The notes: a model not told the origin generated them from the letters alone. A DNA stretch of 37,961 nucleotides from Ferranicluibacter rubi (GCF_011603255.1 NZ_JAANCM010000023.1:1-37961), one strand, 5' to 3'. Counted from the stretch's first letter, positions 14,988-22,409 are shown. Numbers and translations are program-made.

Positions 14988-16211
14988 ATGAAGAAGACCG
15001 CGATTTCCATCACCGCCGCCATGTTTGCGATGACGGCCCTTTCCTCGCCCGCAAGGGCAGACGGCGACCTGTTGCGTCTCGGGATCGGAATCGGAGCCAC
15101 GATTTTGGGCGAGGCCATGAAGGGCGGCAAAGATCGCCAGCCCCGCCGAGGCGACAAGCTGGAAGGGCGCGTAGGCGACCGCCAGCAGACCCGCGAACGC
15201 CAGACCCGCAACACCAAGGGCAGGGAGGCCGCACCAGCGACCGCCGCCGCCGTTGCGACCCTTGCCCTTCCCGAAGTCATTCCCACGCCCGAGGCGAAGC
15301 CTACGGCCGAGGAAATGGCCGTATGGCTGGCCGATGCACCGAACCGCGAACAGGCGGAAATCGAAATTGCGGCCGATGCGGAAATGCGCGGCGTTCAGCC
15401 CGCCCTTGACCAGACGACGACAGCCGCCACAACGACCGAAGCCGCGACCGTCGAATTGGTCGACAACGACGGCAAGAGTTGGGGGAAGGTTTCGGCCGAG
15501 CAACATGCCAAGGCTATGAAGTTCGCGAGTTTGGGAATGACCCTTGCCGACGCTTACCGTGCTATCGGCCTCAAGGGTCCGATCACGGCCACGACGACGG
15601 CCGAGGCCGAAGGTATCGACCTTATCGATGAGCAAGGTAGGCTTTGGGGGAACGTTCCCGATGCCGTGGCGGATAAGGTATGGAAAGCGGTTGACCTTGG
15701 CATGAAGCCGTCCGAGGCGTTTGCCGTATTGTCGGGTTTGAAAAACCCCGACGACAAAGCGAAAGAAACCGCAAAGGCGGAAACAGCCAAGATCGAGGAA
15801 GAAGCGAAGACCCTTGCGCTTTGCCTTGAGCCTTTGCGCATGGCAGTCGCATACACGGAATGCCGCCCTTATAAGGGACAGCAGGAAGCGAAGCGGACAC
15901 AGGAAAAGGCCGAGCGTCAGGCGAAGCTTGATAAAGACCGCGCCGATGCCGAAGCCGCCGCCCGCATGACGGCGGAAGCCTATGCGAAGAAGCAGAGGGA
16001 CGAGGCCGAAGCTAAGGCGTTCGCGGACCTTCTTTCAGGCAATGGTGCGAACAAGCCCGCCCCGATTGTCGAAGCGAAGAAGCCCGAGGCCGTCGCGGAA
16101 ATCCCGCCTGTCGTCGTGGTCGATCAGACGGCGAAGACAGCCGCAGTTGAGCCGACCGCCGAGGCGAAGCCCGCCGAGAAGACTAAGCCGAAGCTTGATA
16201 TCGACCTCTGA
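14988..16211 (+). CDS. Exported Ala/Glu-rich protein with an internal duplication
   Basis: The product is 407 aa. Residues 1-24 (MKKTAISITAAMFAMTALSS then PARA) are a signal peptide with a likely signal peptidase I site after ARA. ATG 14988 is chosen because of this and the conserved AGCAGGAATTAG site; a frame extension to 14925 would mask it. A 45-residue unit is duplicated: VELVDNDGKSWGKV to AYRAIGLKGP and IDLIDEQGRLWGNV to AFAVLSGLKNP. A long charged helical stretch with two Cys (CLEPLRMAVAYTECRPY) follows, and then a Pro/Ala/Lys-rich tail. Probably periplasmic. Function unknown. Confidence 0.8.
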   Translation: MKKTAISITAAMFAMTALSSPARADGDLLRLGIGIGATILGEAMKGGKDRQPRRGDKLEGRVGDRQQTRERQTRNTKGREAAPATAAAVATLALPEVIPTPEAKPTAEEMAVWLADAPNREQAEIEIAADAEMRGVQPALDQTTTAATTTEAATVELVDNDGKSWGKVSAEQHAKAMKFASLGMTLADAYRAIGLKGPITATTTAEAEGIDLIDEQGRLWGNVPDAVADKVWKAVDLGMKPSEAFAVLSGLKNPDDKAKETAKAETAKIEEEAKTLALCLEPLRMAVAYTECRPYKGQQEAKRTQEKAERQAKLDKDRADAEAAARMTAEAYAKKQRDEAEAKAFADLLSGNGANKPAPIVEAKKPEAVAEIPPVVVVDQTAKTAAVEPTAEAKPAEKTKPKLDIDL

Positions 16212-16237
16212 AATTCGGACTCAAAGGACCGCGAGAC

Positions 16238-16486
16238 ATGGCATTTATCCGTTCCGTTCTGGCCTTGGTTTTCCTTGGCCTACTCGTCTTCAATCCGCTC
16301 ACGCTAGGCGTTGTCGGTGGCATTGTGGCGGGCCAGAGTTTCCAGAACAAAGGCCGCGATGCCGTCCGCGCTCAAGTCTACCCGACTTCATGCGCCACCT
16401 ATAAGGAGGCGACGAAGTGGGAGCGGTGGACGACATACGGGCATTGGCAGATGGGATGGTGCGAGGAATACCTTGATCGCATGTAG
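16238..16486 (+). CDS. 82-aa small membrane or exported protein
   Basis: The N-terminus (FIRSVLALVFLGLLVFNPLT and on) is hydrophobic to about residue 32. It is followed by a polar domain with two Cys and several Trp (CATYKEATKWERWTTYGHWQ then MGWCEEYLD). It follows the exported 407-aa protein by 26 bp and is closed by a terminator, so the two are likely co-transcribed. A signal-anchor or cleaved signal peptide cannot be decided here. Family not recognised. Confidence 0.75.
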   Translation: MAFIRSVLALVFLGLLVFNPLTLGVVGGIVAGQSFQNKGRDAVRAQVYPTSCATYKEATKWERWTTYGHWQMGWCEEYLDRM

Positions 16487-16496
16487 CCGACCAGAA

Positions 16497-16518
16497 GCCC
16501 GCCCCGAGCGGGCTTTTT
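16497..16518 (+). terminator. Intrinsic terminator
   Basis: GCCCGC and GCGGGC arms with a five-base loop are followed by TTTTT, 11 bp after the 82-aa gene. Confidence 0.85.
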
Positions 16519-16552
16519 CATAAGATCAGCCGAACCCGAGAGGATCGCCGTA

Positions 16553-16747
16553 ATGAGATATCTTGATGCCGTTATTTCGTCTTTCTCCCTTGACGATGCC
16601 AAGGCCGAGTTGCGCCGTCACGGTATCACCGTGACCGTCGCGGACGACGGAACTATCATCGACAACGAGACAGGGGAGCGGATCGCCACGCCGATTGAAC
16701 CCGACGTTTACGAGGGAGCCGACATTATCGGCTATCTTGGCTATTGA
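16553..16747 (+). CDS. 64-aa hypothetical protein
   Basis: Small acidic protein (MRYLDAVISSFSLDDAKAEL followed by RRHGITVTVADDGTIID and a Tyr/Gly tail). GAGAGGAT lies seven bases upstream. The alternation of a helix and two short strands suggests a compact alpha/beta fold. It ends 14 bp before the next gene. Function unknown. Confidence 0.7.
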   Translation: MRYLDAVISSFSLDDAKAELRRHGITVTVADDGTIIDNETGERIATPIEPDVYEGADIIGYLGY

Positions 16748-16761
16748 GGGGATCGGCCGAC

Positions 16762-17247
16762 ATGATGACCTTTGACGACGTGACCGCCCGCCGCCCCGAC
16801 CAGTTCGTGCCATCCTTTAAGCCCGAGTGCGGGCAGGGATGGGCGCAGATCGTCGGCCGACTACTGGACGAGGCCAGCGACGGTTTCCGCATTCAGGCCG
16901 TCTCTCAAAAGATGGGAGCCTTGCGGATCGAGGCCGACCGAGCGGACGAGGACATGCGCCCTCTCATGCTGGCAGAGTTCCGTTCGAGGGTTACATGCGA
17001 GGAATGCGGCAAGGCGGGCCACATGCGGACACTGGACGGCTGGAAGCGTTGCCGTTGTGATGACCATTCCACCGACGAGGAACGCGCACAGCCGCCACGG
17101 CCAGCGTGGACGATAGGACGGCTCACCAGCGAGGGTTTCGCGTGGTATGACCCCACGGCCGACGCTATTGAGATCGTCAGCCTGGCGCACCTGGAACAGA
17201 TCGGGATGCCAGCCGACCAGATCGAACGCCTCAAGTCCGCAAGTTAG
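16762..17247 (+). CDS. Zinc-ribbon protein, paralogue of the 21055-21489 product
   Basis: The product is 161 aa. The centre carries a four-Cys zinc-binding pattern (CEECGKAGHMRTLDGWKRCR then CDDH). The N-terminal part (ECGQGWAQIVGRLLDEASDG) matches ECRSGWRDLIEKAAGEM of the minus-strand product at 21055-21489, followed in both by a strand pair and an AEFRS/FIEDW helix. The C-terminal third is separate and ends in an EIVSLAHLEQIGMPADQIER helix. ATG 16762 is preferred over a TTG at 16744 and has GAGGGGA upstream. A structural zinc protein; function unknown. Confidence 0.8.
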   Translation: MMTFDDVTARRPDQFVPSFKPECGQGWAQIVGRLLDEASDGFRIQAVSQKMGALRIEADRADEDMRPLMLAEFRSRVTCEECGKAGHMRTLDGWKRCRCDDHSTDEERAQPPRPAWTIGRLTSEGFAWYDPTADAIEIVSLAHLEQIGMPADQIERLKSAS

Positions 17248-17456
17248 GCGGGATCGTCTTCGGGATCAGGGTCTTCCTCGTATGCGAGGGCTTGGTTTCG
17301 GGCGACCTCTTGGAGAGCCTTATAGATCACCCGAGGCGACCAGCCCGCTTGAATCGCTTTATCGACCAGATCGCGGGCGGGAAGGTCTAAGGCTTCCTCG
17401 CACGAAATCTGATAGTCGGGATGATCCGCCGCAATCTTTGGCGATGTGATTTCCAT
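17244..17456 (-). CDS. 70-aa hypothetical protein
   Basis: Acidic C-terminal tail (EEDPDPEDDPA) after a helical domain (ALDLPARDLVDKAIQAGWSP followed by RVIYKALQEVARNQ). The domain has the look of a small two- or three-helix bundle. The start at 17456 has GGGGAA close upstream; the frame opens earlier, at 17483. It is 35 bp downstream of the DNA ligase gene, whose stop is at 17491, and probably lies in the same operon. It converges with and overlaps the zinc-ribbon gene by 4 bp. Confidence 0.7.
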   Translation of the reverse strand: MEITSPKIAADHPDYQISCEEALDLPARDLVDKAIQAGWSPRVIYKALQEVARNQALAYEEDPDPEDDPA

Positions 17457-17490
17457 GGCGTTCCCCTTGCGGCTGGACTTCATGCCGCCG

Positions 17491-18555
17491 TTATTCGTCC
17501 AAGCGGTAAACGTCGGCGTTGTCTTGCCGTTCCCGTAGCCCTTTATAAGCGGAATGCCGTAGCTGGCCGTTCGCAGTCCACGCCCGAAATTCGATTTCGG
17601 CTATCAGCGTCGGCGCGACCCAGACCACCCGCCGCTTGCCGTCGTATGGCACAGGGGGAGCCTTTCGTTTCCACGTCAGCTTATCCATCATTGCCCGAAG
17701 CCGCCCCGCCTCTACTGTCTTGAAGCCAGTTCCGACCGAGCCGACATAGCGGAGGTTGTCACCGTCATATGCGGCCAGCAGGAGAGACGAGAACGGCCCG
17801 CTTGTGGACGGCTCATAGCCGACCACGAAAAACCCTTCTGACTGGACGCACTTTAGCTTGAGCCAGTCACCAGTTCGGCCGCTTCTATAGGGCGCGTCGT
17901 GGTTCTTCCCAACGATACCCTCAAGGCCGAGCCTACAGGCGTGTTCGAGTAATTCGGCGGGATCGGCCTCGATTTCGTCCGAAGTCCGGATTGCGCCGCC
18001 GTCCACGTCGTCTAATACGTCTTCAAGCAGTTGCCGCCGCGACTTGTATTCCATCCCTCGCAGGTCGTGACCATCGAGATAGAGCAAGTCGAACGCCATC
18101 ATGACGGCGGGCGAGATCAGGTTTCCGCTCTTTCGGCCGTTCGCGCCAAGCGACGACTGCAGGAGGTTGAAATCAGATCGCCCTTGTTCATCGAGCATGA
18201 CGGCCTCGCCATCAAGTATCATGCTGGCAGGGCCGAGCGATCGAGCCGCCTCGACTATCGCGGGGAAACGGTTCGACCAGTCATAGCCGCCTCGCGTCAG
18301 GACACGGACACGGCCCGCCTCGATATGAACGTGGATTCGATAGCCGTCCCACTTGATTTCCCAGCCCCACGACGCGCCGCCGGCGGGCGGCTTTTGGGCG
18401 AGGGTGGCAAGGGCGGGTTCGACCCTTGGGGGCATGGGATCGAACGGCAATCGGGGTTGCGCTGGATTGCGTCTCTGTATCGGCCGAGACTGCAAAGCCC
18501 CGCCGTCGTCGCGTAGCAACGGCTTAGTGCGCGGGGTTTTCGGCGGCTTTGTCAT
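17491..18555 (-). CDS. ATP-dependent DNA ligase (LigD ligase-domain type)
   Basis: The product is 354 aa. The nucleotidyltransferase motif I is WEIKWDGYR with catalytic Lys68. DGEAVMLDEQGRSDF is motif III, MAFDLLYLDGHDL lies after it, EGIVGKN is motif IV, and WLKLKC is motif V. The C-terminal OB-fold (FVVGYEPSTSGPFSSLLLAA onwards) is complete. It seals nicks by adenylating itself with ATP. The length matches the stand-alone ligase domain of LigD, without polymerase or nuclease domains. A ligase on a small plasmid may serve recircularisation after transfer or repair, by inference. A dispersed repeat lies inside the gene at 17701-17720. Confidence 0.92.
   Translation of the reverse strand: MTKPPKTPRTKPLLRDDGGALQSRPIQRRNPAQPRLPFDPMPPRVEPALATLAQKPPAGGASWGWEIKWDGYRIHVHIEAGRVRVLTRGGYDWSNRFPAIVEAARSLGPASMILDGEAVMLDEQGRSDFNLLQSSLGANGRKSGNLISPAVMMAFDLLYLDGHDLRGMEYKSRRQLLEDVLDDVDGGAIRTSDEIEADPAELLEHACRLGLEGIVGKNHDAPYRSGRTGDWLKLKCVQSEGFFVVGYEPSTSGPFSSLLLAAYDGDNLRYVGSVGTGFKTVEAGRLRAMMDKLTWKRKAPPVPYDGKRRVVWVAPTLIAEIEFRAWTANGQLRHSAYKGLRERQDNADVYRLDE
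17701..17725 (+). repeat. Dispersed GC-rich repeat in the ligase gene
   Basis: CCGCCCCGCC is followed by TCTACTGTCTTGAA. It is inverted relative to the ligase gene and lies in its C-terminal domain. Confidence 0.55.
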
Positions 18556-18610
18556 CCAGACATGCCACCATGAAACCCTTAAAATGCCGTCTACCCCGTG
18601 TTCTATGCTC

Positions 18611-18664
18611 GTAGTAGGAGCTTCCTACTACCCGCTTCTACTAGGCGGCTCTTACTACCGCCGT
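18611..18664. other. Stacked and mutually exclusive hairpins upstream of the DUF3800 gene
   Basis: A perfect 9-bp inverted repeat (GTAGTAGGA and TCCTACTAC, 18611-18631) is followed by CCCGC, then GGCGG, then CCGCC. GGCGG can pair with either neighbour. The loops carry TACTA, which is complementary to the TAGTA arms of the first hairpin. It could be an attenuator, a structured RNA or an iteron-like site. Confidence 0.5.
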
Positions 18665-18673
18665 TCACTGCCC

Positions 18674-18702
18674 TTGACGTGCATGATGTCAACAGCTATT
18701 TA
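18674..18702 (+). promoter_or_regulatory. Candidate promoter of the DUF3800 gene
   Basis: TTGACG and TATTTA are 17 bp apart. The -35 region is part of the inverted repeat TTGAC to GTCAA (18674-18692), which could be an operator. Confidence 0.5.
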
Positions 18703-18742
18703 TATGACCGAGGCGCAATGAGTTGTTGCCCTCTTTCCGAGG

Positions 18743-18765
18743 CCCACGTTAACAGCGTGGGTTTT
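18743..18765 (+). terminator. Terminator-like hairpin just before the DUF3800 start
   Basis: CCCACG and CGTGGG arms with a seven-base loop are followed by TTTT. It sits between the promoter and the GTG start, so it may act as an attenuator or block ribosome access. Confidence 0.5.
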
Positions 18766-18766
18766 C

Positions 18767-19531
18767 GTGTATCTGGGGCATACTCAACTGACTTATGTAG
18801 CTTACCTCGACGAGTTCGGCCACATCGGACCATATGTCGCCCGCACTGACCCCAAATTCAAAGAAAGCCCTGTATTCGGCCTTGCTGGCTTGGTTTTGCC
18901 AGCAGATCAGGTGCGCGGCTTTGGAACGTGGTTTTACCAGCGGAAATGCGAATTGCTTGATTGGGAGATCAAGCGGGCGGGCGCTCACCCCGCGACGTGG
19001 GAGAAGAAGGGCGCAAGCCTCTACACCGCTCATAACGTGGCCGAATATGCCGAACTTCGGAAATTCACCAATCGGTTTTTCAACAAGATTCAAACCGTTG
19101 GCGGCTTTGTCTTTTACGTCGGCATCAAGAAGACGCAGACACCCGACAGGCATAACCCGAACAACCTTTATGTGCGGGTCTTATTGGAGGCGATCAAACG
19201 CGTAAATTCGTTTTGCGAGGTGGATTGTAACCCGCCTAGCAACTTCATTTTGGCACTTGATGAGCATGACCAGCGGGACAACCTTATCACCGCCTCGTCG
19301 CGCTCGATGTATGCCAACAAGCTACCCATGCGGGCTTTGATCGAGCCGCCTTTCCAGTTGGAAAGCCACCGCTATCAGACCATGCAAGCGGCCGATTGGA
19401 TCGCTGGCCTTGTCGGCCGTTTCGGCGCGATATGGTGCGACCCCGCCGCCTATCCAGAGAACGTCGTCTTTCGAACCTATTTCGAGGCACGGCTAAAGCA
19501 GTCCACCCGCAGGAGCGGAATCCGAAGCTAA
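18767..19531 (+). CDS. DUF3800 family protein
   Basis: The product is up to 254 aa. AYLDEFGHIG near the N-terminus and the C-terminal YQTMQAADWIAGLVGR, with LALDEHDQ between, are the conserved acidic-core motifs of DUF3800, thought to be an RNase H-like fold. No GTG-proximal ribosome site is convincing. The core starts at about residue 10, so a start at a non-AUG codon nearer 18788 is possible. The gene stands alone behind a promoter, stacked hairpins and an attenuator-like hairpin. DUF3800 genes are common in mobile elements and defence islands. Its role here is unknown. Confidence 0.78.
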   Translation: MYLGHTQLTYVAYLDEFGHIGPYVARTDPKFKESPVFGLAGLVLPADQVRGFGTWFYQRKCELLDWEIKRAGAHPATWEKKGASLYTAHNVAEYAELRKFTNRFFNKIQTVGGFVFYVGIKKTQTPDRHNPNNLYVRVLLEAIKRVNSFCEVDCNPPSNFILALDEHDQRDNLITASSRSMYANKLPMRALIEPPFQLESHRYQTMQAADWIAGLVGRFGAIWCDPAAYPENVVFRTYFEARLKQSTRRSGIRS

Positions 19532-19532
19532 T

Positions 19533-20120
19533 TCACGGCCCCGCAGGAGCGGCCAGAACGCCGTTTCGCGGCATTCCTATACGTCGCGTCGGCTTCATCC
19601 GCCCTTCGGCTTGGAGGGTCTTTTTCATTGACGGCCCGAGGGATCGGGAGAAGTTCGAGCGGTTTCCGATGACCTCGCCTTGATCGCTTTGGCGAATGCC
19701 ATAGAGCGGCGCATAGAACGGGTCGATCCCCTTAATAAGATATTTGACCGCGCCCCGAGGCGTCGGAGCCTTGCGGACATGGATAGCGCCTTTCGCGTCG
19801 TGAACCGCGCCAGCCACCTTTGCCAGCCAGAGCGGGAGCCGTTCTTTGAAATCCTCTATTCGGCCCGCTGGCAGATGGACAAGCCAATGGACATGAAGAC
19901 AGCCGCCCGAGTTCTCGATTGCCCATATAAACGTCGGCGGGCCTTCCTTGCGACCATTCGGCGCGTTTCTACGGAGCCACGGCCCGAAATGGTTGTCTCG
20001 TAGCCGCTCGAACCGTTCGCTCACCTCGTCAGGCGGGCAATCCGTATGAGCGAGATTCAGCGTTACAAGGCAATTCAAAGATCGCCCGACTATTTCCGCG
20101 ACGTTTACTGCATGAAGCAA
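19533..20120 (-). CDS. HUH Rep-like protein, in-frame C-terminal part
   Basis: About 195 aa. GCLHVHWLVHLP holds the HUH metal-binding motif (H76, H78, H82). RGAVKYLIKG gives Tyr127 with Lys130, the Y-x2-K arrangement of rolling-circle initiators. ENSGG before the His motif also fits. The only start in this frame is TTG 20120. The frame continues upstream without a stop to about 20190 but has no start there. A ribosome site and ATG lie in another frame at 20277. The gene therefore appears frameshifted. It may initiate plasmid replication or be a relic from an integrated rolling-circle element. Confidence 0.7.
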   Translation of the reverse strand: MLHAVNVAEIVGRSLNCLVTLNLAHTDCPPDEVSERFERLRDNHFGPWLRRNAPNGRKEGPPTFIWAIENSGGCLHVHWLVHLPAGRIEDFKERLPLWLAKVAGAVHDAKGAIHVRKAPTPRGAVKYLIKGIDPFYAPLYGIRQSDQGEVIGNRSNFSRSLGPSMKKTLQAEGRMKPTRRIGMPRNGVLAAPAGP

Positions 20121-20277
20121 GTTCGCGGCTGGCTTGCGATTTATGAAATGTGAAACCTTTGGAATGGCTTCCGCCCTCTTGCTGAATCAATGTCTCTAAC
20201 TCGGCCATATATACTATAGAAGCGCGGTGCGCTGGATTGTGCCCGCCTGTAATCCACAACCAAATTTGTTCACTCAT
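20029..20277 (-). pseudogene. N-terminal part of the HUH Rep-like gene in a different frame
   Basis: ATG 20277 has an AAAAGGAAC site (short spacer). The first 45 residues (to MAELETLIQQEGG and SHSK) read like a genuine N-terminus. A single-base forward shift at the TCCAAAGG stretch near 20165 would continue it into VSHFINRKPAANLLHAVNVA of the Rep frame. The remainder of the 82-residue frame is low quality. This suggests a frameshift mutation, programmed shift or assembly error. Confidence 0.5.
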
Positions 20278-20311
20278 TGTTCCTTTTCAAGGTCCGCGCT
20301 AGGTATCTGAC

Positions 20312-20584
20312 ATGAGCGCGATAGAGACATTGGGCGAAGCCCTGAATTCAGGATGGGAAATGTCGGCCAGTTGCCGAGGCGGCACGATGGACACTGGCAT
20401 GTCGTCGCGTAAGTGCGACTGGAAATATGCGCTCGACATGACAACCCTAGTTGCCACCCGAGGCCGTGATTTCCCTGTCATGAATCTAGCCGACAGATTG
20501 CGTTGCCCTCGATGTGGCAACCGCAAGATTTCCGTGCTTCTCGTCACGCCGTCGAACGGATCGCGACGGACTGCAGGGCGTTAG
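20312..20584 (+). CDS. 90-aa zinc-ribbon hypothetical protein
   Basis: The C-terminal part has RCPRCGNRKISVLLVTPSN, half of a zinc ribbon. Two further Cys at 21 and 35 (SCRGG, KCDWKYALDM) could complete it. The middle (TLVATRGRDFPVMNLADRL) reads like one strand and a helix. It lies divergently from the Rep-like gene, whose start is at 20277, with about 35 bp between. The family looks like a small protein common in alphaproteobacterial accessory regions, but I cannot name it. Function unknown. Confidence 0.72.
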   Translation: MSAIETLGEALNSGWEMSASCRGGTMDTGMSSRKCDWKYALDMTTLVATRGRDFPVMNLADRLRCPRCGNRKISVLLVTPSNGSRRTAGR

Positions 20585-20815
20585 GCCCGTCGTCCTGGAG
20601 CGGGCGGCTACGCCTCGACCGCAAGCGGCCGAACTCGCCTGAAAATGCCCGACGACAGGGGCTTTTCGCTCCCGCGACCGCGCCTTAGTGAACCTGGGCG
20701 GCTTTAGGTACAAAAGTCGGATATGGGTTTCGGCAATGTCTGACTACCGATAACCTTCATTATTGGAACCTAGAAAACGAACGATCGAGGGGCTAGAAGC
20801 CCGCCCATGCGGCCC

Positions 20816-21064
20816 TCAAAAATCGGGGCCGTCGTCGTCGCTCAAGACGGAAAACCCCGCCTCTTGAGCGGCGGCAATGAAAGCCGCCCTCGCGTCTTCG
20901 GCCGTATCGTCTTCGCTACCGCGCAAGACCGCCTCACAGACCATCAAGGCCGTAAGGTATGCCTCACCAGCCGAGGCGGGCCATTTCGTCGTCAGGTAAG
21001 CCGCAAGCTCGTCAACCGTATTAAGCGGATCGGACCACCCGATTTGCACAGGCTCTATCCGCAT
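20816..21064 (-). CDS. DUF982 domain protein
   Basis: The product is 82 aa. The layout VDELAAYLTTKWPASAGEAY and LTALMVCEAVLRG and DARAAFIAAAQEAGFSV matches DUF982, a small alphaproteobacterial family. The order is a helix, WP-x-G, a helix with Cys, and AR-x-AFI-x-AA-x-EAGF. It overlaps the end of the upstream zinc-ribbon gene by about 10 bp and is probably co-transcribed with it. Function of the family is unknown; such genes abound on rhizobial and sphingomonad plasmids. Confidence 0.82.
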   Translation of the reverse strand: MRIEPVQIGWSDPLNTVDELAAYLTTKWPASAGEAYLTALMVCEAVLRGSEDDTAEDARAAFIAAAQEAGFSVLSDDDGPDF

Positions 21065-21489
21065 GGCGAATAGGAGGCTTTGCGACCGTCTTTCCAGACA
21101 GGCCCGCCAGTCGGCGGCAGATCGAGGATTTCGCCGTCCTCGTCACGGAAGGGCGCGACGAAATCGGCGTGATCCTCGCACCGTGTCGCGGCGACGACAC
21201 CGAGCCGTAGACGGCCCGCCGATCCGCATTCCTCACATACGGCAAGGGATGCCTTGCGCCAGTCTTCAATGAAGTATTCGACAGGCTCGACAGGCCAGCG
21301 GCCGACGTAGGAGACGGACAGGACAAGCCCACCCATCTTCTCCTTGCCGCCAGCGATCACCACGCGCCAGTCGTCGGGATAGTCGGCCATTTCACCCGCC
21401 GCTTTCTCGATCAGATCGCGCCAGCCCGAGCGGCATTCAAATTCGGCGTTCGGGGCAATGCCCGCCACGTTCTCAAAAGTCAGTCCCAT
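21055..21489 (-). CDS. Zinc-ribbon protein, paralogue of the 16762-17247 product
   Basis: The product is 144 aa. CEECGSAGRLRLGVVAATRC then EDH gives the same Cys-x2-Cys and Cys/His pattern as the plus-strand product at 16762. FECRSGWRDLIEKAAGEM and the central strand pair also match. The C-terminal part (DEDGEILDLPPTGGPVWKDG) is acidic and distinct. It precedes the DUF982 gene in one operon. Both copies are probably structural zinc proteins of the same unknown function that diverged after duplication. Confidence 0.8.
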   Translation of the reverse strand: MGLTFENVAGIAPNAEFECRSGWRDLIEKAAGEMADYPDDWRVVIAGGKEKMGGLVLSVSYVGRWPVEPVEYFIEDWRKASLAVCEECGSAGRLRLGVVAATRCEDHADFVAPFRDEDGEILDLPPTGGPVWKDGRKASYSPCG

Positions 21490-21681
21490 GTTGTCCCTTC
21501 ACGAAAAAGGTAGGCAAGAATACGGAACGCCCGAGCGGCGAGGGTCGGTCCCGACTTGCGCTTTGCGCCGCTACGCTAAGTCTCCTGCGGCACTCTTTTT
21601 CCGCTCTAAAGCGTGACGCGAATTCCCGAAATCCCGCCCCAAAAGGCGGCGCTATGCTGATTTCTCCGATATGCTCCAATG

Positions 21682-22266
21682 TTAGCCTTGGCCCTCGCCC
21701 GAGGGCGGTTGAGCCAAGGACGGCGGGCTTTCCATTCCCGCCGTGATTTCCGAGAAACGCCGAGGGCCAAAGCCCATGTCAGGCAGATCAACCCCCACGT
21801 CACGAGATAGCCCGACAGGGCCAAGATTGCCGTGGCTGTGGCCGTAGAAATGGAACGCGCCGTAGTGGCTGGCGGGCCAGACCCTATGCGCGTAGTGCGA
21901 CAGCCATAGCCGCTTGCCGCCGTCCTTTGTTTCGAGCGCGTGAGCGGGCGGCACGTCCCAAGGGAGAGCCGCCAGAGACGCTTTCACTTGCCCTTTGTTG
22001 TCCACGTCATGATTGCCGAGCAACAACACCTTGCGCCCTTTCAGGGCGTGGAAGACGTGCGCCACATAGTCGGGATCGGCCGACACGGCGAAATCACCGA
22101 CGATATAGAGCAGATCGGACACGGCCAGCCGTTCGTTGACGGCCTCGATCATCGCCTTGTCCATGTCCTCGACCGACGCGAAAGACCGCGACGGCAGACC
22201 CCACGACAGGGCCGCGGCATGTCCGAAATGGAAGTCGGCCGCATACCATTTTGTCGTGAAAGCCAT
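21682..22266 (-). CDS. Calcineurin-like metallophosphoesterase
   Basis: The product is 194 aa. The metal-binding motifs are in order: DFHFGH (D11, H13, H16), GDFA, GNHD, the His of SHYAHR and GHSHG. This is a typical small calcineurin-like phosphoesterase domain (two-metal site). The family hydrolyses phosphodiesters and phosphomonoesters, including nucleic-acid ends and nucleotides. Substrate cannot be told from sequence. It stands alone, with a GC-rich gap on each side and the ardC promoter divergent upstream. A role in nucleic-acid processing or anti-phage signalling is possible but unproven. Confidence 0.88.
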   Translation of the reverse strand: MAFTTKWYAADFHFGHAAALSWGLPSRSFASVEDMDKAMIEAVNERLAVSDLLYIVGDFAVSADPDYVAHVFHALKGRKVLLLGNHDVDNKGQVKASLAALPWDVPPAHALETKDGGKRLWLSHYAHRVWPASHYGAFHFYGHSHGNLGPVGLSRDVGVDLPDMGFGPRRFSEITAGMESPPSLAQPPSGEGQG

Positions 22267-22326
22267 GCTCGAAACTCCGTTCTCTCAATGCACCTGGTCG
22301 GATGACCAAGGAAGGTTGCGCTTCGC

Positions 22327-22350
22327 GAGAAAGTAGAGCGGGGGGGGGCG
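22327..22350 (-). repeat. Dispersed GC-rich repeat, inverted copy upstream of ardC
   Basis: AGAAAGTAGAGCGGGGG is the reverse complement of the CTCTACT core with substitutions. Confidence 0.5.
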
Positions 22351-22364
22351 GTTATGTCCAGTCC

Positions 22365-22379
22365 AAAATTCGTTGACGC
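22365..22379 (+). promoter_or_regulatory. AAAATTCGTTGAC block
   Basis: This block recurs as AAAATTCGTTACC or AAAATTCGTTGAC at 28698, 30740 and 31791. Weaker forms are at 27273, 26277 and 33173. All lie upstream of transcription units of the array. Confidence 0.45.
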
Positions 22380-22409
22380 AAAATAATTCGCAAAATCCCA
22401 TAATTTATC

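Noticed and set aside
14862-15635. Minus-strand frame of 257 codons opposite the exported protein
   Set aside because: Shadow of a gene with a clear signal peptide and ribosome site on the plus strand.
18611-19531. Retron-like system (structured RNA plus effector)
   Set aside because: No reverse transcriptase is encoded near the hairpins or elsewhere in the window.
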